This document shows positions 1-6,894 of a stretch of DNA of 64,000 nt, piece by piece; position 1 is the stretch's first letter; each line of letters starts with the position of its first letter. The DNA is taken from positions 62,001 to 126,000 of the forward strand of contig CAZTRD010000001.1 of assembly GCA_964616145.1 (NCBI GenBank), written 5' to 3'. Origin of the DNA: JAQTNP01 sp964616145. Lineage in GTDB: Bacteria > Patescibacteriota > Minisyncoccia > Minisyncoccales > PEYH01. The translations under genes were made by a program, and so were the position numbers. Below the pieces are notes generated by a model, which saw only the letters and a list, made by a program, of their open reading frames with translations, was not told the DNA's origin and did not search any database.

Positions 1-1617
1 GATATAGAAAAGATATATCAAGATAAAGGAATAAAAGGATTTGAAGCAATGCCTGGAATTGGAAGAGGCATAGCTCAAAGGATGGAAGAATATATCAAGA
101 CAGGAAAAATTTCTTTTTACCAATATCTCAAGAAAAAAATGCCGATAGATATAGGAGTTTTAGATTCTATTGAAGGCATGGGTCCAAGAAAGATAAAGGT
201 GTTGTATGACAAATTAGGGATTAAAAATGTTAAAGATTTAGAGAAAGCTGCCAAGAATCATGAAATAGCTAAACTATTCGGTTTTGGCCATAAAACAGAA
301 GGAAATATCCTTCAAGGGATTGAATTCTTAAAGAGAAACAAAGGAAGATTTCTCTTTTCCGATGCCATTGCTATAGCTGAGAATGTAAAACAAGCTCTTG
401 CTAAGTTAAAATTAGTTAAGAAGATAGAAATAGCAGGATCATTAAGAAGAGGAAAAGAAACTATTGGAGATATAGATTTTCTGGCTATCGGCAATAACCA
501 TGAAAAGATAATGGATGCTTTTGTTAATCTTTCCGGAGTTGCAAAAGTTTGGGCTAAAGGAAGCACAAAATCATCAGTCAGATTTAAGAACGGAATTGAT
601 GCTGATTTAAGAATAGTTCCGGAAAAATCTTTTGGATCTGCTTTGCAATATTTTACCGGCTCAAAAGAACATAATATTGCTTTGAGAAAAATAGCGATAG
701 ATAAAAAGATGAAATTAAATGAATACGGACTATTTAAAGGTTCAAAAATGATTGGCGGGTCAAATGAGGAAAAGATATATGAAATTCTTGGATTGGATTG
801 GGTTAGTCCGGAATTAAGGGAAGACAAGGAAGAAATAGAAGCAGGATTGAAACATAGGCTTCCAAAATTAATACAAGAAAAAGACATTAAAGGGGATTTA
901 CATTGTCATTCTGCCTGGAATGGAGGTAAAAATTCTTTGGAAGAATTAGCCAAAGAAGGAATTAAAAGAGGATATCAGTATTTAGGAATATCAGACCACA
1001 CCAGATCTTTGAGGATAGAGAACGGCCTGGAAGAAAAAGACATACTTTTGCAGATTAGGGAGATAGATAGAATTAACAAATCATTGGTTAAGAAAAGAAT
1101 CAAATTCAGACTGCTTAAAGGAGCAGAAGTGAATATATTAAAAGATGGAACATTGGATATATCAGACAAGGTATTGTCTAAACTAGATTATGCCATTGGA
1201 GGAATTCATTCCGGCTTTAAGATGAAAGAGTCGGAGAATACCCAGAGATTAATTAAAGCAATGCAGAATCCATATATCAGCATCATCTCTCATCCTACGG
1301 GAAGGATTATCAAAAGAAGAGATGAGTATAGTATAGATTTGAATAAGGTTCTGGCCACAGCTAAAGAAACTAAAACCATTCTGGAAATCAATTCCTGCCC
1401 AGATAGGTTGGATTTAAAAGATGTTAATATTAGAAAAGCAAAAGATCTGGGGATTGGCATGATAATCAACTCTGATGCCCATGAAATGGAGCAATTGGAT
1501 AATATAGGATTTGGAGTAACTCAAGCTAGGAGAGGATGGGCCGAGAAGAAAGATATAGTTAACTGCTTGAATATTGAGAAATTATTGGTAAGATTAAAAG
1601 AAAAAACAAAATCATGA
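1..1617 (+). CDS. polX: DNA polymerase/3'-5' exonuclease PolX, 5'-truncated by window edge
   Basis: The reading frame is open to base 1, so the true start lies outside the window and the first ATG (49) is internal. Domains visible in order are helix-hairpin-helix motifs (PGIGRGIA and a second near 175-200), a polymerase-beta nucleotidyltransferase core with GSLRRGKETIGDID (about 450-480) carrying the catalytic Asp pair, and a C-terminal PHP domain starting DLHCHS (about 895). The PHP metal-ligand blocks SDH, HPTGR and NSDAHE are present. This is the bacterial PolX architecture used in gap-filling and base-excision repair, with the PHP domain supplying nuclease activity. It ends in TGA inside an ATGA overlap with the ferredoxin gene. 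Confidence 0.93.
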   Translation, partial: DIEKIYQDKGIKGFEAMPGIGRGIAQRMEEYIKTGKISFYQYLKKKMPIDIGVLDSIEGMGPRKIKVLYDKLGIKNVKDLEKAAKNHEIAKLFGFGHKTEGNILQGIEFLKRNKGRFLFSDAIAIAENVKQALAKLKLVKKIEIAGSLRRGKETIGDIDFLAIGNNHEKIMDAFVNLSGVAKVWAKGSTKSSVRFKNGIDADLRIVPEKSFGSALQYFTGSKEHNIALRKIAIDKKMKLNEYGLFKGSKMIGGSNEEKIYEILGLDWVSPELREDKEEIEAGLKHRLPKLIQEKDIKGDLHCHSAWNGGKNSLEELAKEGIKRGYQYLGISDHTRSLRIENGLEEKDILLQIREIDRINKSLVKKRIKFRLLKGAEVNILKDGTLDISDKVLSKLDYAIGGIHSGFKMKESENTQRLIKAMQNPYISIISHPTGRIIKRRDEYSIDLNKVLATAKETKTILEINSCPDRLDLKDVNIRKAKDLGIGMIINSDAHEMEQLDNIGFGVTQARRGWAEKKDIVNCLNIEKLLVRLKEKTKS

Positions 1618-1811
1618 AGATTAAAGAGATAAAAGTGGATCAGGATCTGTGTATTGGCTGCGGCAGTTGCGAAGCATTTGCTCCGAAAGCCTTTGAGTTA
1701 AGGAATGGTAAGTCTTTTGTGAAAGAAGGATGGGAAAAAGAAAATGAGGAGAATGTAAAAACAGCTCAAAGTTCTTGTCCTGTGTCAGCCATTATCATTA
1801 TTGAAGAATAA
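1614..1811 (+). CDS. Small single-cluster ferredoxin
   Basis: This 65-aa protein has C-x2-C-x2-C near the N-terminus (CIGCGSC) and a later C-P, the ligand set of a single [4Fe-4S] (or [3Fe-4S]) ferredoxin of the monocluster type. It would act as a cytoplasmic electron carrier. The redox partner is unknown; the window also encodes two candidate users of low-potential electrons, NrdG and superoxide reductase. The start overlaps the polX stop by 4 nt (ATGA), so translational coupling is likely. There is no SD sequence. Confidence 0.88.
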   Translation: MKIKEIKVDQDLCIGCGSCEAFAPKAFELRNGKSFVKEGWEKENEENVKTAQSSCPVSAIIIIEE

Positions 1812-1813
1812 TC

Positions 1814-2254
1814 ATGCCTAGAGAAAAATCAGCAGGAGCAGTAGTAATTCATAAAGGAAAGCAGATCGAATATCTGCTTCTTTTGTATCCTGGTCTAGCT
1901 AGCAAGCATAAGAGCTATTGGGATTTTCCCAAAGGGCACATTGAGAAAGGGGAATCAGAACAGGATACTATCATTAGAGAGATAAAAGAAGAAACAGGAC
2001 TAGTTGGTTTAAAAATATTTCCCGAATTCAGGAAATCAATTAAATACTATTTTCAAAAAGAAGGTAAAACTATTTTTAAAACAGTTGCGTTCTATCTTGC
2101 AGAATCTAAAACTAAAAACGTAACTATTTCTCCGGAACATCTTGATTACATCTGGCTCTCTTACAGACAGGCCTTAGATGCAATGAAGCATATAAATGCC
2201 AAGAGGGTTTTAAAAAGAGCTAATGGGTATATTTCTATGATAAATTTAAAATAG
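1814..2254 (+). CDS. Nudix hydrolase (MutT/Ap4A-type)
   Basis: The 146-aa protein contains a complete Nudix box at residues 41-63 (G-x5-E-x7-REIKEETGL), which places the Mg-binding glutamates correctly. Length and the N-terminal SAGAVVIHKG strand fit small Nudix proteins that hydrolyse nucleoside diphosphate derivatives (housecleaning NTPs or diadenosine polyphosphates). The exact substrate cannot be read from the sequence. It follows the ferredoxin after 2 nt and its stop overlaps a possible GTG start of the next gene. Confidence 0.9.
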   Translation: MPREKSAGAVVIHKGKQIEYLLLLYPGLASKHKSYWDFPKGHIEKGESEQDTIIREIKEETGLVGLKIFPEFRKSIKYYFQKEGKTIFKTVAFYLAESKTKNVTISPEHLDYIWLSYRQALDAMKHINAKRVLKRANGYISMINLK

Positions 2255-3273
2255 TGCCTTGTGTAAAGACAAAAAGGGTGATAAAATTAAAAATTATTTA
2301 CGATAAACTTATGCCCAAATTACTTATGCCGAAACTTAAAAATAGATTAATGTTTCTTGGTATATGCGTTATCGTGTTAGCAATATGCTTATTTTTTATT
2401 TTCACGAGTATATGTAAAGATGGGAAGTGTAGTCTAGGAAATGCTACTATTGTTCCAACATTCCAGATATCTGTAATGAAGGATGGTTCTGGGAATGGAA
2501 CTTTTTACGGTATTGTCAAAGGAAAAAAAGTATTTACTTGCGATGAAAATTGTTTCAGTATTCAGTATTATTCTGCTCCAAAGGGAACAGTGATAACTAT
2601 TTATGCAATTCCAGACAAAGAATCGGCCTTCGTTGGATGGACGGGCAGAGGATGCTCTGGAAAAAAATCTCCATGTTCTCTTAAAGTTGATAGCGCTAAA
2701 GGTGTTCGTTCGAGGTTCGATATCGTACAAGAAGTTACCCTTAGTGTTTTGAAGGATGGGTTAGGTAACGGTTCTTTTTATGGAATTGTTGGTACTAAAA
2801 AAGTATTTACTTGCGATGAAAATTGTGCTGATGCGTGGTATGACGCTCCTCAGGGAACTATTGTAAAGATCTATGCTAAACCAGACAAAGAATCGGTATT
2901 CACTGGATGGACAGGGAGGGGATGCTCTGGCAAGAAAACTCCCTGTGTGCTTACCATGGATTATGACAAAGGTGTTCGTCCGAGGTTCGATATCGTACAA
3001 GAAGTTACCCTTAGTGTTTTGAAGGATGGGTTAGGTAACGGTTCTTTTTATGGAATTGTTGGTACTAAAAAAGTATTTACTTGCGATGAAAATTGTGCTG
3101 ATGCGTGGTATGACGCTCCTCAGGGAACTATTGTAAAGATCTATGCTAAACCAGACAAAGAATCGGTATTCACTGGATGGACAGGGAGGGGATGCTCTGG
3201 CAAGAAAACTCCCTGTGTGCTTACCATGGATTATGACAAAGGTGTTCGTCCGAGGTTCGATTTGAAGAATTAA
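2254..3273 (+). CDS. Membrane-anchored protein with three ~90-aa tandem repeats
   Basis: A hydrophobic segment (about residues 33-53) is followed by an extracytoplasmic part made almost entirely of three repeats of about 90 residues. Each has MKDG/LKDG-x-GNG, a CDENC pair, a GWTGRGCSG segment and a final FD. The layout resembles divergent InlB-B-repeat/'bacterial repeat' surface domains; that family link is an inference. Four Cys per repeat could form disulfides outside the cell. Repeats two and three are identical in DNA. Start choice is uncertain: the GTG at 2254 overlaps the Nudix stop, and ATGs at 2311, 2326 and 2350 are alternatives that keep the membrane segment. Confidence 0.72.
   Translation: MPCVKTKRVIKLKIIYDKLMPKLLMPKLKNRLMFLGICVIVLAICLFFIFTSICKDGKCSLGNATIVPTFQISVMKDGSGNGTFYGIVKGKKVFTCDENCFSIQYYSAPKGTVITIYAIPDKESAFVGWTGRGCSGKKSPCSLKVDSAKGVRSRFDIVQEVTLSVLKDGLGNGSFYGIVGTKKVFTCDENCADAWYDAPQGTIVKIYAKPDKESVFTGWTGRGCSGKKTPCVLTMDYDKGVRPRFDIVQEVTLSVLKDGLGNGSFYGIVGTKKVFTCDENCADAWYDAPQGTIVKIYAKPDKESVFTGWTGRGCSGKKTPCVLTMDYDKGVRPRFDLKN
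2721..3260 (+). repeat. Two identical 270-bp tandem coding repeats
   Basis: Bases 2721-2990 and 2991-3260 match base for base over 270 bp (90 codons). The preceding repeat (about 2451-2720) is clearly diverged and one codon longer. This is a recent in-frame duplication of one surface-protein repeat. Confidence 0.95.
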
Positions 3274-3295
3274 AACTTAGTCAATAAAAAGACTT

Positions 3296-3321
3296 AAAAA
3301 CAACCCACTATGGTTGTTTTT
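3296..3321. terminator. Bidirectional terminator between convergent genes
   Basis: The arms AAAAACAACC and GGTTGTTTTT pair perfectly around a 6-nt loop, giving a U-run on either strand. It lies between the repeat protein (+) and rplT (-), so it can serve both. Confidence 0.85.
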
Positions 3322-3337
3322 AAATTAAAACTAACAT

Positions 3338-3688
3338 CTACTTCATCCCTACAGTTTTTAATATCTCTTGAAACGCTTCTGGCTTTTCATTGATTACTTG
3401 GGCTAATATCTTTCTATCTATCGCCACCTTACTTTTGGTAAGAGCATTGATGAATTTGCTGTAAGTGGTTCCATTTAATCTGCAAGCAGCATTGATTTGA
3501 ATTTGCCAAAGATTTCTCCTTACTCTTTTTTTAGCTCTTCTATCTCTGTAAGCATATGTCTTAGCTTTCATATATGCTTCTTTGGCGGCTGCAAATTTAT
3601 TATTTCTTCCCCATTTGTAGCCCTTTGTTTGAGATAGGAGACTCCTTCTCTTTTTATTAGCGTTTACGCCTCTTTTTACTCTTGTCAT
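3338..3688 (-). CDS. rplT: 50S ribosomal protein bL20
   Basis: This 116-aa basic protein starts MTRVKRGVNANKKR and contains RDRRAKKRVRRNLWQIQINAA, the highly conserved bL20 core that organises 23S rRNA early in assembly. It is the third gene of infC-rpmI-rplT, the usual bacterial order, only 1 nt after rpmI. In other bacteria L20 represses this operon; no leader mimic is evident here. Confidence 0.97.
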   Translation of the reverse strand: MTRVKRGVNANKKRRSLLSQTKGYKWGRNNKFAAAKEAYMKAKTYAYRDRRAKKRVRRNLWQIQINAACRLNGTTYSKFINALTKSKVAIDRKILAQVINEKPEAFQEILKTVGMK

Positions 3689-3689
3689 G

Positions 3690-3902
3690 CTATTTGGTCT
3701 GTTTAATTGGTAAAAATCTTAAGGATTTCCTCACTACTTTTGCTTCCGAAGGATTTAACTCGACCCATTTTCTCTTCTTTCTGATTTGGTCCCCTGTTTT
3801 TTTTGCTCTGAAATGATCCTGACCGGTAGCCCTGCGAAGAATCTTTCCATTCTTAGTCATTTTGAACCTTTTGGTCAGGGAGTGTCTCGTTTTTGATTTC
3901 AT
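3690..3902 (-). CDS. rpmI: 50S ribosomal protein bL35
   Basis: This 70-aa protein has the bL35 pattern K-T-x3-L-x-KRFK, GKILRRATGQDH and a basic C-terminus. The start at 3902 is favoured because the bL35 fold begins right there. As a result its first 50 nt overlap the 3' end of infC in another frame, an unusual arrangement for this operon. Confidence 0.93.
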   Translation of the reverse strand: MKSKTRHSLTKRFKMTKNGKILRRATGQDHFRAKKTGDQIRKKRKWVELNPSEAKVVRKSLRFLPIKQTK

Positions 3903-4386
3903 TTTTGCCTTTTTTAATAATTAATGATAGTCCTCTCGGATCTTTTTTCAATCCTTGATCTGTTTCTATTGAAGTGTAGGAAGATAGTATTTCAACAAAC
4001 TTATTTACTTTCTCTGTCGCTAACTCATTGAAGGCTTTCTGCCTTCCCCTCAAAATCATCTCTACCCTCACCCTGTCTCCATCATCCAAGAATTTCTTGG
4101 ATTGTTTTGCTTTCGTTTCCATATCGTGCAGAGAGATATTGAAGTTTAACCTAATTCCTTTGACTTGGCTAGTTTTTGTTTTCTTTTCGCCTTTCTTCAA
4201 CTGATACAAGTATTTTCCGTAATCAATTAGCTTGCAAATCACTGGAGTCGTTTTTTCGGTAATCAAGATTAGATCTAAGTCCCTTTCTTCGGCCATTCGC
4301 AGAGCTTCTTCTTTAGAAAAAACTCCCAATTGCTGGCCTTGTTCGTCTACTAGTCTCATCTGGTCAGCCCTTATTTGATTGTTGAT
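3853..4386 (-). CDS. infC: Translation initiation factor IF-3 with apparent non-AUG start
   Basis: IF-3 binds the 30S subunit and polices initiation. The first in-frame ATG (4359) would begin at MRLVDEQG and remove the conserved N-terminal helix. Translating upstream in frame gives INNQIRADQMRLVDE, the canonical IF-3 N-terminus, yet no ATG, GTG or TTG occurs before the in-frame TAG at 4411-4413. The likely start is ATC at 4386 (5 nt after GAG) or ATA at 4389, echoing the AUU start that makes E. coli infC self-limiting. The C-terminal domain motif GDRVRVEMILRGRQ and DPRGLSLIIKK are intact. A roughly 12-residue tail overlaps rpmI out of frame. Confidence 0.9.
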   Translation of the reverse strand: MNNQIRADQMRLVDEQGQQLGVFSKEEALRMAEERDLDLILITEKTTPVICKLIDYGKYLYQLKKGEKKTKTSQVKGIRLNFNISLHDMETKAKQSKKFLDDGDRVRVEMILRGRQKAFNELATEKVNKFVEILSSYTSIETDQGLKKDPRGLSLIIKKGKNEIKNETLPDQKVQND

Positions 4387-4428
4387 TATTACTCTTTTAA
4401 AAATATTATTCTATTTAATTATCTTAAG

Positions 4429-4796
4429 TGGAGGTGCCGGGAATTGAACCCGGATCCAACGTATTTACCAAAATACATCTACAGAAATATCCAGTTTGTA
4501 TAGAAACATAGCTTTAAAGCTGGCAAAAAGCCATATTTCTTCCCTTGAATTTTCAATAGCGTCTGCTAGGGGAGCAGAAGCTATCTATCCTGAAGTATGG
4601 CACCCGTATCTACCTATCAGGAATCAGTAGGCGGATGGTCTAATTAGACAAAGCTAATCAGACACGCTTACGCCAAAGCGTAAGCGGGGGTTGCAAAAAA
4701 GTTGGCACTTAGTTGCGTTTCTGATTGTTTAGCCAGCACCCAGAAAGCTGGTTCTGCATATTTTGACAAGGTACGCTGTCGAAACCGATCACCCCC
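4429..4796 (-). ncRNA. ssrA: tmRNA (ssrA)
   Basis: On the minus strand the 5' end GGGGGTGATCGGTTTCGACAG is the standard tmRNA start, up to the first 20 bases shown. The 3' end has a T-arm (GGGTTCAATTCCC) and CACCTCC, which pairs with GGGGGTG as a 7-bp acceptor stem. Discriminator A is at 4429 and CCA is not encoded. A resume frame GCC AAC TTT ... TAA (about 4714-4676) gives the tag ANFFATPAYALA, ending in the ALA-type degron recognised by ClpXP-like proteases. tmRNA rescues stalled ribosomes with SmpB, whose gene lies immediately upstream and overlaps the 5' end by 8 nt. Confidence 0.95.
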
Positions 4797-5238
4797 TTCG
4801 TTTGATAGCCCTGGCTATCTCTCTTTTCGTATCCTTCTTCTTTATACTTTCTCTTTTATCAAATTTCTTTTTCCCTTTGGCCAAAGCTACTTCTACCTTT
4901 ATTTTATCCCCCTTAGTATACAACCTCAAGGGTATTAGTGTCAATCCTTTCTCCTGGGTTGCATTATATAATTGGAGGATTTCTTTCTTATTCAAAAGAA
5001 TCTTTCTTAATCTGGCCGGATCATAGCTTTTGGGAGTATTCAACGCCTGATAATTGGGGATATTCGCATTATTAAGATACGGTTCGCCCTGTTTAAATGA
5101 GATAAAGGAAGAGCGCAAGCTGGCTCTGCCTAATTTAATTGACTTTACTTCAAAGCCGTACAACATTAAGCCGGCCTCGAATTTTTCCAGGATTTCGTAA
5201 TCAAAAAAAGCCTGTTTGTTGTCTGATAATGTTGCCAT
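4789..5238 (-). CDS. smpB: SsrA-binding protein SmpB
   Basis: The 149-aa protein has the SmpB beta-barrel signatures YEILEKFEAGLMLYGFEVKSI and NIPNY, plus a basic tail KKKDTKREIARAIKRRG that enters the ribosomal A/mRNA channel. It binds tmRNA and delivers it to stalled ribosomes. Its final codons and TGA stop (4791-4789) sit inside the GGGGGTGA 5' end of ssrA, so the protein and its RNA partner share 8 bases. Confidence 0.96.
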   Translation of the reverse strand: MATLSDNKQAFFDYEILEKFEAGLMLYGFEVKSIKLGRASLRSSFISFKQGEPYLNNANIPNYQALNTPKSYDPARLRKILLNKKEILQLYNATQEKGLTLIPLRLYTKGDKIKVEVALAKGKKKFDKRESIKKKDTKREIARAIKRRG

Positions 5239-5300
5239 AGCTTAATATTAGCATACAAAATAGACAAAAACAGCCAAAGCAATTAAAATGAATAACGACT

Positions 5301-6890
5301 ATGATAAAAGAAAAAGTCTATCAATTTGTGGTAGGAGCTTTGAGAAAAGGCCAAAAAGACGGCATTTTTCCAGATTTTGATTATACAAAGATAATAATTG
5401 TAAGGCCGGAGATAAAAGAACACGGGGATTTTTCTACCAATCTGGCTTTTTTGCTTTCTTCTCAATTCAAGATAAATCCAGTTGCCTTGTCCAATACTTT
5501 GGTTGAAACATTCTTGCAGTTTAACCAGAGCCAGAAATTATTTGAAAAAATAGAATCAGTCAATGGTTTTATCAACCTCTATCTTTTAAAAGAAACATAT
5601 TTTGAAGAGTTGAAAGAGATTTTAACAGAGAAGGATAAATACGGAGATTCTTCTTTCGGCAAAGGGGAAAAGATTCAAGTAGAGTTCATTTCCGCCAATC
5701 CTACGGGACCGTTAACAGTAGGTAATGCCAGAGGAGGCCCTTTTGGCGATTGTTTGGCTAACATTTTAAAGAAAGCAGGATTTTTTGTTAAAAAGGAATA
5801 CTATGTCAATAATTGCGGAAATCAGATAATAGCCCTGGGACATTCTGTTTTAAAGAATGAATTGGCAGAATACAAAGGAGAATATATTAATGAATTGAGC
5901 AAAAAGAATAGAGAGAAAGATCCGGAAAAAGCCGGGAAGAATGCAGCCAAGATAATTATTGACCAATACATTAAAAAAACTACAGATAGGATAGGAATCA
6001 AATATGATAAATGGTTTTTTGAAGATGATTTGCATAAATCGGATAAAGTTAAAAAGATTATTAATCTTTTAACTGATAAAGGATATACATATTTAAAGGA
6101 TAAGGCGTTTTGGTTCAGAAGCACTTCTTTTGGAGATGAAAGAGACAGGGTTTTAATTAAAAAAGACGGGCAATCTACATATCTGGCTGCAGATATTGCC
6201 TATCATTTTAATAAATTCAAAGAAAGGAAATTTGATAAAGTAATTAATATCTGGGGAGCAGACCACTATGGAGATGTGGCTGGATTAAAAGCAGGAGTCA
6301 GTGCTATCGGATTTGCCAATCAATTGGAAATTATCCTTTTGCAATTTGTGACAATATACAAGGGAAATGAAATTGTAAAAATGTCTAAGAGGACTGGTAC
6401 ATATATCACCATGGATGAACTATTAGATATAGTAGGCAAAGACGCAGCAAGATACTTCTTCCTTTCAAGAGGAGCAGATACTCACCTTAACTTTGATATA
6501 GATTTAGCCAAACAGAAATCTGAAGCTAATCCGGTCTTTTACATTCAGTATGCCTATGCTAGGATTTGCAGTGTATTAAAAAAGGCAGGAATGGTTGGCA
6601 GAAGATATGATTCTGCTTTGTTGAAGGAACAGCCAGAGATTGAGCTATTAAAAATATTACCTGTTTTCCCTGAAATAATAGAAGATGTGGCAAAAACTTA
6701 TCAGGTTCAGAAATTATCTCAATATACTTTAGAGTTAGCAGGTGTTTTCCACAAATTCTACCAGGACTGCAGATTGATAGGGCAAGACAAGAAATTAAAT
6801 AGAGCTCGTTTGAATCTAGCCAAGGCAACTCAGATTGTTTTAAAAGAAGCATTGGATTTAATGGGAATTACTGCTTTGAAGAAAATGTAA
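5301..6890 (+). CDS. argS: Arginyl-tRNA synthetase
   Basis: A 529-aa class I synthetase. The N-terminal Add-1 region is followed by ANPTGPLTVGNARGG (about residues 134-148; an HIGH variant, H replaced by N) and KMSKRTG (about 360), then an ArgRS anticodon-binding DALR domain. It charges tRNA-Arg. Unlike many ArgRS enzymes it keeps a recognisable KMSK. It is divergent from smpB, 62 nt apart, and precedes ileS by 4 nt. No SD is seen. Confidence 0.96.
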   Translation: MIKEKVYQFVVGALRKGQKDGIFPDFDYTKIIIVRPEIKEHGDFSTNLAFLLSSQFKINPVALSNTLVETFLQFNQSQKLFEKIESVNGFINLYLLKETYFEELKEILTEKDKYGDSSFGKGEKIQVEFISANPTGPLTVGNARGGPFGDCLANILKKAGFFVKKEYYVNNCGNQIIALGHSVLKNELAEYKGEYINELSKKNREKDPEKAGKNAAKIIIDQYIKKTTDRIGIKYDKWFFEDDLHKSDKVKKIINLLTDKGYTYLKDKAFWFRSTSFGDERDRVLIKKDGQSTYLAADIAYHFNKFKERKFDKVINIWGADHYGDVAGLKAGVSAIGFANQLEIILLQFVTIYKGNEIVKMSKRTGTYITMDELLDIVGKDAARYFFLSRGADTHLNFDIDLAKQKSEANPVFYIQYAYARICSVLKKAGMVGRRYDSALLKEQPEIELLKILPVFPEIIEDVAKTYQVQKLSQYTLELAGVFHKFYQDCRLIGQDKKLNRARLNLAKATQIVLKEALDLMGITALKKM

Positions 6891-6894
6891 TAAT

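Noticed and set aside
312..887. Long open frame antisense to polX, and many similar antisense frames (for example 7464-7826, 17656-18033, 54191-54730)
   Set aside because: They mirror well-conserved proteins on the other strand, show Ser/Leu/Ile-rich shadow composition and have no initiation signals.
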